A stretch of 64,000 nt of DNA from Sphagnum compactum (lineage: Eukaryota > Bryophyta > Sphagnopsida > Sphagnales), in NCBI GenBank assembly GCA_965153455.1, contig OZ234494.1, forward strand, positions 25,163,354 to 25,227,353, in the 5' to 3' direction. Below the pieces are notes generated by a model. It was given only the letters and a program-made list of their open reading frames with translations, searched no databases and was not told the origin of the DNA. The position numbers and the translations under genes were made by a program. The stretch's first letter is position 1, and every line of letters begins with the position of its first letter. This document shows positions 20,640-33,430 of this stretch, in pieces.

Positions 20640-23570
20640 CTTGGCATAAATCCAAGAGAGAAAATCATACAATTTGGAATGTGATGTGAAGTGTAAACTC
20701 CCTTTGAGTGTTGGCATAACACATCTATATGAAACTACATATACCACTCAAGATAACACACAACTGTAGATGCATCCTCAAAAGTAATCCATCCATGAAC
20801 CTCACATTCCATTGACACCTTTTACTTGTGTGGCAAATGGTTGTACCCAAAGGTTTAATTTTAAGGTACCTACATTTCTTTTTGGTCATTTGTTCAATGA
20901 ACAAACTGTATTATAGTTGGGCTAATGTGTGTAGGTATAGGAAGACACTTCACTTGCCATAAATTTTAATTGAATGAATTTTCACCATATAAAAGTATTG
21001 CCTCCAAAAGCTTTTGAAAAGTATTTGACTTCCTAAGTCTTGCAATGGACACAATGAGGTGGTGCAATCTTTTTGCCAAGGTTTGAACTATGGCACCCAC
21101 ATGGTTCATGCTCCCCAATTGACATTGTTACTATAATTGGGTTGTTTACGATAAATAACATAAATATTGCTGCATATTGATGAATTGAGCCCACAACCAC
21201 TTGCAAGGTCATGTACATCTCAACCAATTTGGGCTAGTGGCTTGATGAACACATGAGACATATGTAGTTTCAACAAGACAAAAATTTTGGCCAAAAGTGA
21301 CCTCCTATGATAATAAACACCAAAACTATGTTAGAGCCCACCTCCAAATGGAAGGAATACCTTTAATGACACTCAAGGAAAAAGGGTATTTTATCACCCT
21401 TGTTTTACGAAATTTAAGTCACATTTTATTCTTAGAAGTATATTTCATATATGCTTATATCATCATGCAACAAAAAAACATTCAACAAATGATCAATCAA
21501 ATTGGATGATTGTGTTTACCAAAAACCATTGTTTAGGGATATAGTGTACATAATTAAATATCATGGACTTATTTCCATGAAAACCCCTGTATAATATCAT
21601 ATTGTTTCATGAATGTCGAATCATCCAAAAAGTTTAGTACATGCATTTTAAAGATATAAAAACATTTTGTTGCAATATTGACTATTGTGTTATGGTATTT
21701 TAATCTCCCAAAGATTTCAAAGAAATTCAAAAAACATCCATTTGTTCCAAATGAATAGTTTCAACAAGTTAAAGGCATGTAAAAGAGGATCAAATCATTG
21801 GTTTTTTTTGTAGTTGACAATATTTTGGTCATTTTTTGTACCTAAATATAATCCTATTGTAAAAAATATATATACTATATTTTTAATCCAACAACCAATG
21901 TATGGGACCTTATTATTTTATTCATGTACCTATTTTGTAAATTCAAGGAAAAGTGTCCCTTAACTATATGATGATGGTAAGAGAATTTATTTTATAGTTT
22001 AGATTTTAATCTCAAACTACAATTGAAAATCTTCATCATGGAAATGTTGCAAGAATTTATAGACAATTTGATGGCTAACATGCATGCAACTACACAACAT
22101 CCAAACTTTTGGGTAAACTCACCTTGGCATAACTAAACATGAAATACATTATCATTATTCACGTGCATGGATGCAAGTGTTGAATCATCCACAAATGTGA
22201 TATTTGGACATGAAAACTTGGTCATATTAATAGTTTATCCATTTGTTGCAATTGCACAATAGGCAAACTTTAGGGTTGGATGTTTGTGCATAGGATGCAT
22301 GGAGGCTGCTTTGATATCATTTTCCTAGACTTGAAAAGATGTCATAGCTAAGGCAAAATTTGCATGTTGGTGCTAGGACTTGAAGACATAAAGAATAGAA
22401 GGAGGAGGAGAAGAAAGGGATCACATTGCTGACTTCATGTAACTTTTGGGATGTGTAAATTTTTGTATGTGTTTTGAGGATTCAAGAATGGAATTGATGG
22501 ATTCATCATTCTTAGTACCTTGAGTGCATGGAAGTGTGCAATTGTTTAGATTAATCAGGAAGTTCTAGGTATGGATGGGCATATACTTACAATCTTGCTC
22601 ATGGTGCTTGTTGTCCAAAACTGTAATAAGGGAGAATGTGTGATTGCGGGAATAGGGAATTGTTGTTGTTGCTTATTGTCTAGTATTGTGATAATTGGGT
22701 GAGTGTACGTAGAAGTTTGTGAAGTTGTGGGCTATCATGGCTTAGTTGGTTTATTATCCAAAAACCCAATGGATGTGGTGATACTATTTTATCTTCTACA
22801 ATTGTTGTCTAGAAAATGACAATGGGAAGGGTGCATACAGGAGATGAGAAAAATAAAAAATGGATAAGCAAAAAAACTTTACTTGAGTAATAAAACCCAC
22901 CCCCTCACCCCAACCACCCTTAAATCTCTTTCTTAGATTTAGTAGTTGTAGTTGTAAGTAGTTTTGGAAGGTGGGGTCCCACTTGTAGGGGTCCAATTTA
23001 GCGATTTAAGGTTAGGGGGAAAAGGGAGAAAAAGATGTTCAAGGTAAACATTGGGCTGATAATCACTTACATCCTAAACTTTTAGGGGAGGAAAGTTAGT
23101 TAGAATAATTAGGGACAATTTGTGGCTCCTTCTTGGATGGTCCCTAGGAGGTGGAGGAATGACCAAGACAAGGGATGTTAGGGCATGCTAATTTTACACC
23201 TAACACCAACCTCCAAGGAATCACCTCAAAACATTTATGTTATATCATGCACTTCAAAAACAAACCTTTGACATGACAAAACATTATTTTCATGCTGCCA
23301 GAACATAGAGGTGAAACTAGGTGTTAGTAGCAAATATGTGACATAATTCGATAAACACTTGATTTTGTTGGTAATCAAATTTTGTTGTAGCTCCTATTTC
23401 ACTCCCTTCTTTGTGCTAACCTACACAGAGTTAATAGGATGACTACCATAGTACCTAGGCTGGTTAGGCACTAATCACTTACTTTTTGGAATTGCCAAAA
23501 TTCTGAAGAATGCATGCCTTCCATGCTAAAAATCTGAATGAAGCTCTCATGCACATGAGTTATCCGTAAA
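20640..23570. other. AT-rich intergenic DNA, no gene seen
   Basis: About 2.9 kb without any recognisable coding exon. Frames of 60-70 codons occur on both strands but carry nothing recognisable. No tandem repeat stood out. Confidence 0.55.
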
Positions 23571-23574
23571 ATAA

Positions 23575-23955
23575 CCCTGTCTTCACCCTGTCTTTGGGCC
23601 TCCTTTCACCCCCTATCCCCTCTTTCAGTGGTATCCACGAAGTAAAGACATTTTATTAAATCTCAGTATGAAATGTTGAAACTCAGCATTTAATGCACGA
23701 GGTCCAAGACTAATTATAGTGGTTGTACAGTTATGAGAAGTGAAAGTATATGTAGCAGCAGTGGAGGCGCTCAGGAGAAATGAAAGACAGGATGAAACTC
23801 AGTCTACCACCAACATTGATAGTTTTTTTAGTTTCATACCCGGTTGAATGCTGATGTACTTTTTTGCAGGTTTTTTTTTAAATCTCACCCTGTGTATGAC
23901 CAAACTCAGGGTTCTGGTGCTGTGTTTTTCTTACTTTACAGATAACTCTAACAGC
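23575..23955 (+). repeat. Dispersed repeat family C, fuller copy 1
   Basis: It starts at CACCCTGTCTTTGGGCCT and ends at TTACTTTACAGATAACTC. Landmarks shared in order with 39,345-39,720 include CAGTGGTATC, TTTTATTAAATCTCAGTATG, GAAACTCAGCATTT, TTGTACAG, GACAGGATGAAACTCAGT and the terminal ACTTTAC(A/G)GATAACTCTA. The copies differ in the middle. No shared frame was seen; LTR or MITE status is undecided. Confidence 0.6.
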
Positions 23956-24082
23956 GTCATAATTTCATATAATACCATATGAAATTCTAATGCTGGGCCA
24001 TAGTAAACCAGCACCCACCAGAGCACCCATACAACAACAGTCTGCAGACATGGAACACTCACTCTTCACCATATTACTGTCT

Positions 24083-24122
24083 CATAGCTAACCACATCTA
24101 AACCTCCCTGTGGTTAGCTATG
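24083..24122. repeat. Perfect 14-bp inverted repeat
   Basis: CATAGCTAACCACA and TGTGGTTAGCTATG are exact reverse complements around a 12-nt spacer. Related AGCTAACCA/TGGTTAGCT hairpins with 3-nt loops occur at 24,748-24,768 and 34,164-34,184. Confidence 0.65.
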
Positions 24123-24783
24123 TACTCATGATCCACATGTAAGTGGTTCCTATGTAGGTAGGTAAGTTGGTAATGTCCCTTAATGCCTACTGAATAGGTA
24201 CATTCTGTTTCAACTTGCATTATGATACTTACCCAATTACATTAGGCAGTTGCCTCGGCAGTGTGAGGTGGAAGTAGGACAGTGTACAAGAGAAGTTACC
24301 AAGATTCGTAACTCAGTTGTGGTTCATCCCCAACTGAGTCATAATAATGGGTTTCCGATGGATGTTGCACCAGTCGGTGCTGGCTCCATTATGGTGTTGT
24401 TAACTAGACTCCAGACTTTAACCTCAGGTGAGAGTTATTCCGTGCTCTCCATGCTTTTCACTTGCTCCCCACTGTGTTCCAACAGTGGGGTACCTGCCTT
24501 ATTATGGCCGGGAACGGGCAGGGTTTGGCTGTGTGGGCTCAGCCACTGGCAAGTTACGGACCAGAATCAGCTAAACCCTGCCAGCTCCCTAGTATGAAGT
24601 GGGAAGCATAGACATTTCAGCCAGTCTTTCTAGTCTTCAACCAGTGGCCATCTTGATGGCCAGAGTGAACCAGCACCTGGGAGCTCACCATGAAGGTTCA
24701 AGGTCAGTGGTCAGGAAACAATTTTCTGTTGATTTCTAGTTCCTTCTAGCTAACCATGGTGGTTAGCTCAGCTGCAGTACTTA

Positions 24784-25155
24784 GAGCATCTCCACATGTG
24801 CGCAGTATGTCACTCTGGATAATAAAATTAAATGTCTAAGTTTAGCTGTGTTTTTTGGGCAACCCCACCAACAAAACTGTAACTGGAACTGCATACATGT
24901 GGGGGGCTACTAATAGCAAACCACCTGGACCAATCATTATGATCGACCAATCAGAAATACTGAGCTGCAGTTAAGTCCAATTTCTTACACTCTTTTTTGG
25001 AGGTGAACAACTGTGTTGCGCCTTTTACCAGGCACAGCAAGCTTCACGAATTTGATGCAGAAAAACCTATTTCCGGAGCTAAACCGGCACATTTTGAGTT
25101 TTTCGCAATAAATTGTACTGTCTGGAGTCACATAGAGAGCATGTTGGAGATGCTG
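24784..25155 (+). mobile_element. Tourist/Harbinger-like MITE, 372 bp
   Basis: The terminal inverted repeats begin GAGCATCTCCACATGTGC on the left; the right end, read in reverse, is CAGCATCTCCAACATGC. Similarity continues for about 35 bp through TATGTCACTCTGGA. TTA flanks both sides (24,781-24,783 and 25,156-25,158), the 3-bp target duplication typical of PIF/Harbinger and Tourist-type MITEs. The internal sequence includes CCACCTGGACCAATCA and TTTTTTGGAGGTG, shared with the elements at 34,734-35,400. It is non-coding, so mobility would need a transposase in trans. Confidence 0.75.
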
Positions 25156-25259
25156 TTACTACCTACTTACTAACAACTTGCAAGCAGGTTGTCAGTAGGT
25201 AGGTAGTAAGAACATCCCATACCAATGTATAAAACAGAGTGTTCTGAGGGAATTTGGTT

Positions 25260-26120
25260 TCCAGTGTTAAAATAGGGATTCAGGGTCAGGTTTTGTGACC
25301 CAGATGATCCAAGTTCACATGTTTTTATTTTTTATTTTTTGTTGGAATCAGCACAATAATTGAACTTTGGAACTAGTTCTTTATCAGAACCAAAACCAAA
25401 ATCATGAAAAAAACCTCTTTTGAAAATAGGGACAAGTTTTTTAAAAATAGGCAAGTTGATTTTTGTTTTTGAGAAGTTAACAAGCAGGCTCAACTTCATA
25501 CTTAATTATTAATTTTTATTAATTATTAAACTCTATACTTATATAAACCCCAATTCTAATTTAATACAAAAATTTCTATCTATACAATATCTAGCATAAG
25601 GGAATGTGTAATGTTTACATGAAATTAAACCTGGTTTTGAACCAGGCCTGGAGGTTCTCTTAAAAAAAAAAAAAATCACACAAAACTGGTAAAAACCCAT
25701 CTACTCACCTAATTCTACAATCACCTACTGTCTTATATAGATATATATATATAGGACCTACTTCTTATAGAATGGGTTATCAAGGTGAAACAATATATTA
25801 ACTTGGTTAAGTCATATCCAGTGTTGGGTGGTTCTTAGAGTGAGAGATAGATACCCTTCGATTGTCAATCTGGGCATACATCCATTTACTCGGTTGATTC
25901 TCAAAATTTTCAAGTAACCAAATTTGGCATATATCCACAATTTTCATTATTAATAAAAGGACAAAGAACTGCCCAAAGGACCATCAATTCTTTGCCAGTT
26001 CTTTCATGAAAACCACGGTTTCTATGAGGATTATGAACTGGAACTGGCAATTCTTTGATTCTGAAGTCTTTTCAAAACCGGAAACTGCCCAACCCTGGTC
26101 ATAACGGGCATCCATTAGAT
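25260..26120. repeat. AT-rich repeat-like stretch with purine/AACCGG words
   Basis: Words such as CAGAACCAAAACC, GAACTGGAACTGG and CAAAACCGGAAACTGCC recur here and also resemble 9,160-9,560. An alternating AT tract lies near 25,738-25,753. Boundaries are unclear, and it may be one or two old elements. No coding content. Confidence 0.3.
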
Positions 26121-26179
26121 GATGCATAGATGGGCATTAGTTCACTCTGGCCTATATTGATTGACATACCCCACTACTT

Positions 26180-26372
26180 TGGCAGCTTCCAGACTAATTA
26201 TATTATTTTTCAGAAAATCTGAATTTTTTTTAAAAAAAATTAAAATATTTATGAAGGGAAATATTAAATCTTCATGAACATTTTATTTTTCGGAATGAAA
26301 AATTTCAAGATATAATTAATTATTCAACAAACGTGTGTCGAAGTTGCCAAGGTACTACTACTACTACCTTAT
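26180..26372 (+). repeat. Dispersed repeat family E, copy 2
   Basis: This is the partner of 19,865-20,065, with GGCAGCTTCCAGACTAATTA at the start and GAAGTTGCCAAGGTACTA at the end. The copies have diverged with small indels in A/T runs. Confidence 0.5.
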
Positions 26373-27049
26373 GCTGATTTGGACCCACAATCATTGTCGA
26401 ACACACAAATTGTCTCTAGCCAGCTGAACAGTAATATGCCTGACTATCTTCTGAGAATTATGGCTTCTTCAGTGGTTTGATGTACTTTAAGTATGTTAGT
26501 GAAGGAAGAAGAAGGCAAGGATACCATGTGGCTCCAATGGTCTTTTATTGCTGTCGTGGAACATGATGATCTTGTTGGGTGATCATGGTGACACCCAGTT
26601 TCTCTTCTCCATTCTACATTGCAGTTGTCTAGGCTATCTCCATAATAAAAGAAAAACAAGGGGTGTGTCATACTGGCGCCTTGCCATTTACATTAAAAAA
26701 ACATCTTAATGCAAAAGAAGAATTATGAAATTGAATTATTTCACTATGCAAGAATATAATCTTCAAAAAAATCCTCTAAAAGAAACTAAAATCCTTCCAG
26801 ATAACGCTATAAGCGATCTCAAGTTTCAGCACAAGCCAAAATATCATCTCTCAAAAATCCTCATATAAAAAACAGACCTACGACCTAGGGGCCAAAATCC
26901 CTTAAGCTATGTCTATACTCTATAATGAATCTCAACACAATTTCCTTGCTTTGGTAGGCAAAGCTAATCTGTGTCAGAATGCTTGCAAAATCTTTGCACT
27001 CAGTCCACCAGTGGGAGTGTTACTACTACCATGGATCCCACTTATGAAA

Positions 27050-27300
27050 AAACCAGTGTTGGTCGGGTATCAGCTTTTGAGCATACCAACCTGATCTCAG
27101 TATTGGGTACTTTTTTTCAAACTTTTTGGTCCTTGTATTGGGGCACCGATATCAATTTCAGAATCCTATGAGACAGGTATGTTCTTAGTGTTGTAACTCA
27201 TACAAGACTGGTATTGCCTCGGGTCATACCAGCCTAGTAGGGTAGGGTCCTTGCTACCAATGTTGATACTTGGCACATGCCTGCCTGCAGGTATACCAGA
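27050..27300 (+). repeat. TACCAG-rich element related to the hAT-like element at 34.6 kb
   Basis: It begins with CCAGTGTTGGTCGGGTATCA, similar to the CAGTGTTGTACTGGTAT end at 34,575, and contains ACAAGACTGGTATTGCCTCG and CATACCAGCC words like those of the later element. The right boundary is not clear. Confidence 0.4.
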
Positions 27301-27702
27301 GCAACTTTGGGAAGAAACCTAAAATTAAAAAAAGGACTAAGAGCATCTTCACCCCGGAGTGATAAGGACTTTTTAAAATTAAATCTTGAAGCAAAATATT
27401 GCAAATCTTATTGCTCTGTGATAAAAATGGCTCAAAATGCTGTTATCACTCTAATATCTCTAAACATATTCTCTTCTTGTGAATTTGGGTAGTGGCAATT
27501 ATTGGTTTGGATGTACAGGTGTAAATAGTCTTTCATTGTTTGAAATGACCTTTTTTTTGCAGGTTTGTGCGTGGGAGCATGTAGCATTCACCTTTAAATG
27601 TCACAATTACCCCAAATGAGCCGCCTAGACTTTGGTTTAGGGTTGGTAATCCTTCCACTCGGCCCTTCACCTCTATTGTTGTTGTTGACTTCAACAATTC
27701 AA

Positions 27703-27767
27703 CCCCCCCCCCCCCCCCCATTTTTTCATCTGTTCTACAAAGCTCCTACCTTTCATCCCCCCCCCCC
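27703..27767. repeat. Two poly-C runs
   Basis: About 17 consecutive C at 27,703-27,719 and a further ~9 at 27,759-27,767, separated by pyrimidine-rich DNA. Open frames across here with Pro runs are products of this composition. Assembly length of such runs is often unreliable. Confidence 0.8.
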
Positions 27768-28199
27768 TTTTTTTGTGTTTTGCAAAGCTTTGACAACAAA
27801 GGGACCATTGATGACAACAAATACACTAGGAATATGCAAGCTCCCCGTGATGGTTATAACACCTAGAAGAAATACAAAAAGGTCAATGAAACTTGAAGCT
27901 AGTTCACTTGCATTGCATGTCCTTACAATGGTTGAACTATTTGCAAAAAATCAAATAGACACAAGTTGAGAGGTTTAGAGCCTTTCACAATGGCAATGTG
28001 TCAAAACAAAGACAAGCCAAGAGCTTTGAAGCTATTAGTGATGGAAGAGGTGACATGTGTTGAATGCCTAACAATGTTCTTTTATTCATCACCATGGCAA
28101 ACCCAACCCAATCCTACTTTTAAGTTTCCTTCTCCTTCTTTCATGCATTGTTGTATAAAAATCACCTAGATGATGTAGTGTTCTTTTCTACAATTTTGT

Positions 28200-28500
28200 G
28201 TTGTAGCCAAAGTACCAATCATCCAAAAAAAGATTTAGCCAAATTTGGCTACAACCTAAATATGATAGTATATTTCTTAAAAAATCCTTCTATATATTTG
28301 AACAATGGATACAAATTTGGCAATTTTTTGAAAACCTTGGTCAAATTTTGGCTATATATAACCAATAAGAAAATACCAATGACATGGGCATACATGAGCA
28401 AATTCTTTTCAATCATATTTGTCATATAGTTGAACTGGTGATCATCCATAATAAAATTTAGCCAAATTTTGGCTACAAACATTATATATATATATATATA
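28200..28500 (+). repeat. Dispersed repeat family A, one or two partial copies, ending in (AT)n
   Basis: The head GTTGTAGCCAAAGTACCAAT leads to a perfect TAGCCAAATTTGGCTA palindrome at 28,236-28,251. A second head (GGTGATCATCCATAATAAAA followed by AGCCAAATTTTGGCT) starts near 28,437 and runs into an AT dinucleotide tract at 28,483-28,500. The 3' TGGCGAAATTTCGCCA end is missing. Confidence 0.55.
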
Positions 28501-29260
28501 GGTGTTTAAGATTCCTTCACATTGTTTGCTACATGTTTGAACCCAATAAAGATGCTAATAACCCCATTAAAAAAATAGAAATTTGACAACTATAAAATTG
28601 AAAATGACATTTTTTTTCAGTTTTGAATTTTCTACACCCAACTTGCTAAATTTAATTTAATTTTTTAATAGGAGTATCGATAGTATGCAACACTTACAAA
28701 TTATTTAATGTCCAATTGAAGGAACACTTATTATGTAAAATTACCAACTGTTTCCAAATTTTTGTGTCCATTTTTCAATTTATTTTTAAACACCAATATA
28801 TGTATTTTGTATTGTGTAGTGGTTCAATAAATGTGAAAACTTGATTTCACATTATGAAAATGTGGAATGGAAATATCATTGTAAATATAAAGTTGCAACC
28901 TTAGAAATAATAAAATTTCCCATTTTGTTTCAAATTAATTCATCTTTTTCTCATTTATAGATCAATTTTTATATTTCACTTACCTTTGAAAGTATTGTTT
29001 GTCTATGTTGTGATGGTTTTCTCACCACTAATTCAATGCTAATAATCATTATTCTTGATTCATAGGTCATGTGAATTTAGTGAAGATGACGTACAAGATG
29101 AGGTACAAGACAAGTCCAAATATAACAAAGAAGAAGAAGAAATCAACAAACATGTATCTATGATATTCGAATTTTATATTCTAATTTAAATATTTTCTAT
29201 GTTTTTTGATGATTTCAATTAGAATATTGTAAAAGGCATGTGTGAAATTTTTTAAAAAGG
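28501..29260. other. AT-rich intergenic DNA, no gene seen
   Basis: No frame, tandem repeat or inverted repeat of note. A short acidic-coding stretch at 29,080-29,150 (GAAGATGACGTACAAGATGA and following GAAGAAGAAG) may belong to the decayed coding sequence that follows. Confidence 0.45.
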
Positions 29261-29267
29261 CTGTTTA

Positions 29268-30081
29268 ATGCCTTTAATTGATGGTGGAAATTCTCAAATC
29301 AATCCAATATGCATCAACTCAACTTTTTTTGATGATGTTGGGACTTCCCATGTGAGTGTAAACATGCAACAAGAAGTGTTTATGGTTTGACCAAAAATAG
29401 AACTTGACATCTTGATTGCCACTTTGAATGTTAAACTCAGACCTTGTTGACCAAGTTGGCTTTGATGTTTTTTGGAATAACAATGTGCCACTTGAATGTA
29501 GACTACACACATTGCCATTTGACAGGCTTGAGAGGCTTCACGAACCTATTTTTTATTTGGGCTCAAAAGGTAAATCTATGATTGTTCTTCATATTGAATT
29601 GCCCATGCTTGTGATTGACGACTCATCTAAAGTTGCAAAGTTAATTGATTTTTGAGGAACTATGGTAAATGAATTCTATGATCCTCATGAGGATATTGAC
29701 ATAATCTTAGTTTTCTTGTTTAGTCCATGGGGGTGCTTTGATTGTGCAAATGCAATTGTCACATACATGAACGAGGTTGACACATCATGTTTGGTTCTAG
29801 AAGTTTAAATTTGAGGTTATAAACTCTTGTTTCCATCTTATGATATGTTTTACAAGTTTGTTGTTGATTTAGATGATGTGCCTAACATGTCTTTTGGAAT
29901 GGCCTTTTGGAATAAGTTTGATAAGATGTGGTTATCACCTAACACCAAAAAGTGGTAGTTAGATTCCCAACTTCCAACTTAGTAATTGGGATTTCACGAG
30001 TTGTTTAATGTGTAGGCCATGGAGGGTTTGTCATATGAAGAATTGTTTGTAGATAACCATGTAGAATTCTCTCAAGATTGA
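29268..30081 (+). pseudogene. Decayed unrecognised coding sequence, probably of a mobile element
   Basis: From 29,428 one frame reads with protein-like composition for about 650 nt, broken by stops near 29,653 and 29,806 and several later ones, and ends near 30,079. Recognisable stretches include CRLHTLPFDRLERLHEPIF, FSPWGCFDCANAIVTYMNEV and YEELFVDNHVEF. An upstream piece in another frame from 29,268 starts PLIDGGNSQINP, suggesting a frameshift. The hydrophilic/hydrophobic alternation and residue variety look like old protein rather than random AT-rich translation. I do not recognise the family; a retroelement or DNA-transposon protein is a guess from context. It cannot encode a full product as it stands. 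Confidence 0.35.
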
Positions 30082-30360
30082 ATTTTTAGAATGTAGAGCA
30101 AAATTTGTGCGTGAATGAAATGATGGTCAAATGCATTGGAAAATACTCACCCACTTGACAATACATGAAAACAAAACCTTGTTGATATCGATCGAAGATT
30201 TGTTGCTTGGCTAATTTTAAGTTTAAGTATGTGTAGAAAATGGAAGTGTGTTGTGATGCAAGTCATGAAGATGTTGAACATGCAATTGGATACATGATTG
30301 TCTATGGGTTGAAGAATCACATTGTCACATGTGATAATTTTTTTCTAGCCTTACATTGAT

Positions 30361-30747
30361 CTAAGATCTTTTCAAGGTTGGGGTGGATGCCACATGGACT
30401 TGTAGGATTGATTGGAAGGGGTGGTTTAGTTTGTTGACTATTGATCCAAAGAGAAGATAAAGAGGACAATTCAGGTACCGCATGCATGCTTCAAGAAAGG
30501 TTGCTACAATTTCTTGGTTTAATGACAAACCAATTTCCATTAGGTCCATTGCTTTCAATCCCATCAATCTTGCAAGTAGCATATTTTCCACTTGATGATA
30601 TTTAACTAGTCCACTTAAGATGCCAACTAGCCCAATGTAATGCATTACCAAAAGCACATGCATGGAATTAATGTCCAAGATCAACTTCATGATAATTATA
30701 TCTAACAAAGGTGCAATCACAAATGGTTGCATCATATCATTTTCCAT
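30361..30747 (-). CDS. Unrecognised 128-codon open frame
   Basis: A continuous minus-strand frame from an ATG, with a hydrophobic, Met/Leu/Ile-rich N-terminal half and no motif I can name. The plus strand of the same DNA also reads protein-like for a stretch (for example NDKPISIRSIAFNPINLASS), so the minus frame may be a shadow of the decayed coding sequence just upstream. Confidence 0.15.
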   Translation of the reverse strand: MENDMMQPFVIAPLLDIIIMKLILDINSMHVLLVMHYIGLVGILSGLVKYHQVENMLLARLMGLKAMDLMEIGLSLNQEIVATFLEACMRYLNCPLYLLFGSIVNKLNHPFQSILQVHVASTPTLKRS

Positions 30748-31599
30748 GTCATAGGTACCACCATAGTGAACTCCTACATTATGTACAAGAGTGCATATGA
30801 CCCATCATGACAAGTTCATAGAAGCAATGTTGCATTTGAAGTTCAACGTGACTTTGGTGAGGGCTCTCATCAAGTGAAGCACTCCTCTTATTCCAAAATC
30901 CAACATTTTACATGGCTTTTCCAAAAATTTGTAAGGGTTGGTTCCTCTTTTCAAAGTGGGATTGTTTTGGTCAATGGACGTTTAAAGGTTGAACACCAAC
31001 TTATTTTAATATAGAGGTGTAGTTTATCATTATGGGGTGGAGATGCTCTAACTTAGGTGTGGTAATTAGGTATGATAAACTGGGGTGGGGATGAGGAGTG
31101 TCTAGGCTGGTTTTAGGGCTTCAACTAACCATTTAGTTGTGCATTCAGTTGGAAGGTTCAGAACACACATTTCTCAGTTCCCAATTGCTGGCCTTCCTCC
31201 ATGCATGAAAATCATGCCTGTATTTGGTGAGTACCACCCAATATGAGTAGGAATACAAACAATTGGGAAAGACCATTGCTCTAGTGCAATTCCCTCACTC
31301 CAGGTCAAAAAAGTAGTTGCTCATCAATAAGGTATGGTGTGAAAGGTGGTAAGTGTGTAAACTCCCGCGCCCTTTATAACATTCCATATCCCGTAAATCC
31401 TGGTATGTAAGCCTCCATGAGTGTAATGTTCAGCACACATGAATGATCTTTGTTGTGCAAGATTTTGCATGCTTTGCTTATGAATCCTCCAACAGATCCT
31501 TATAGGACTAAGCATTTTCAAAACCCTGATATCCCCCTTTTGTCCACCAGACTTTCACCACTGAGCCTTGACTGTGGTGGCAAGGTTTCCTTTTAAGGA

Positions 31600-31885
31600 T
31601 TTTGTGATGTAGCCAAAGTGTTGATCATCCACAAAATAATTTAGCCAAATTTGGCTGCATACCAGATATGAAAGTAAGAAAAAAAAAAAAAAAAAAACAG
31701 AATCATTCTATATTCTTGGGCTACATACTGGAACTTATCATAAAAATCTGGCGATTTGAAAAAAATATAAAATATAAATTCAAAATCTGGTGAATTTGGG
31801 TCATTTTTTCCATGAAAAATCCTTTGCATAGATTGAAATCATAGTTTTTAGGTCGAAATTTGGTGAAATTTTGCCAGTAAAAGAA
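31600..31885 (+). repeat. Dispersed repeat family A, well-preserved copy
   Basis: The head GATGTAGCCAAAGTGTTGAT then CATCCAC, a palindrome AGCCAAATTTGGCT at 31,643-31,656, a poly-A run at about 31,677-31,697, the internal TTGGGCTACATACTGG, two CTGG(C/T)GA blocks and a degenerate GGTGAAATTTTGCC end followed by AGTAAAAGAAA. Order matches the 8.1 kb copy. Confidence 0.6.
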
Positions 31886-32124
31886 ATGTTGCTGTGGGGG
31901 TATCTTTGAATGAAGGTCTGGAGGCTGATTCTGCCCAGTTAGCAGACAACCGGCGGCTTGTTCAGGCATAGGTAGCAAGGGGAGCTGATCCCCTGGCAGT
32001 ATCCAACAGGGGAACTCCCTGAACACCAGGGTTCCCTATGAAGGCTGATTCAAACTGGAGAAGCATGCTGAGGGAACTCTCCAAATTTGTAATATGAAAA
32101 TATTAAATGACATTGCATGCAACT

Positions 32125-32225
32125 TGAGTTGAATTCAGGTTTAATTGAATGGAATTCAAATTTGATTGAATTCAAATGCAATTGGATTCATATATTCAAA
32201 TGAAAAGAAATGGAATGCAAATTGG
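32125..32225. repeat. Tandem-like GAATTCAAAT words
   Basis: TTGAATTC, GGAATTCAAATTTGATT and GAATTCAAATGCAATTGGATTC recur within 100 bp in a degenerate short-period pattern. Low-complexity, non-coding. Confidence 0.5.
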
Positions 32226-33329
32226 TGGAAATGGTATTGAAAATTTACTTGTGACTATTGCACTGAATATTTTGGAAAAAAAAGAAAAACATAAACACAA
32301 ACATAAACATTCCTCTTTATTTAAGAATTGGCTAAACATAATTCCAATTTGGAACTATCATCCAAAAGGATGGCTTATGAAAAGTAACAATGCTTTACCC
32401 AAACCAGCTCTGATGAATTGTCATCCATGAAATCTAAAAACTAAATTTCATCAAGAATATTATTTTCAGGCCATTGGGTTTGGTGCCAGTGGAGGTGCTT
32501 TATTTAACTCAATAACTTTAACACCATATGTAGCACCATATCTACCAGCATTGTACATTATGAAAATCTTTGGCAATTTATTCAAGTGAACCTACATCTC
32601 TAGAAGAGAGAAAGTAAAACCCAAAAAATAAAATAAAATAATGTTTCACTAAAATTGCTGGAATAAAAGGGGACCAAAAAGTGGGAGTAGCTTTACAAAC
32701 TACTTGCCATTAAACTGGATTGGATGTAAGTAAAAGGGTGGGAGACTTGACCAGAGTGCACCAGCACCCACCAGCCGACCATCCACTGGATGTCACTTAT
32801 GAGTTATGACTAAGTTGTGGATGAACCTCAACCGAGTTAATATCCGGTTTCACCTTGATAACCTGTTCTGTAAGAAATGGTCACGCATAGGTAGGCAACT
32901 AAGTAACTACTAACTAAGTAGATGGTTTATACATGGATAGATCAAGTGCTTTTCTACAACCTACCCACTAACAACCCACTCAACAGGTTGTTAACCCTTA
33001 ATTGACATTTGACCAAACCAGTGTCAAGTGACAGGAGGGAGTTGTAACCATATAACTTCCCAATAGCTGGAATTTTGTGACATTTTTGGAAAATTCAACT
33101 CAATAGAGTTGAAGGGGATTTCAATCCGAATCTTTTGGTAGTAAAAATGTGTAATTTGGATGATAAATGAAAAATCCCCACCGTCAAAAGTGCAATTTTA
33201 TGAGATACGGGCAGCTTTCAAAATTTAGAGTTTTTCAAGTATTTGATTTAGTTATCATATTTCAATGATCTTAAAAAATATCTTAATATATAAATTCAGT
33301 AAGTCTCTGTGTTTGTGACGGAGGTTTTG

Positions 33330-33430
33330 GGGGGTGAGGGAGGGACAGACCGGTGAAGCAGCGGGTGACAGGTGACGAGGCGAGGGGGGCCAGCAGGGGG
33401 AGGGGGGCCAGCAGGGGGGGGGGGAAGAAG
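33330..33430 (+). repeat. G-rich tract with GGGGGGCCAGCAG repeat
   Basis: The plus strand has GGGGTGAGGGAGGGACAG and then two tandem copies of an AGGGGGGCCAGCAGGGGG-type unit running into ~12 G. Several G runs of three or more within 100 nt could form G-quadruplexes. Further G runs lie at about 33,641-33,658 and 33,818-33,828. Minus-strand frames rich in Pro here are compositional. Confidence 0.65.
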
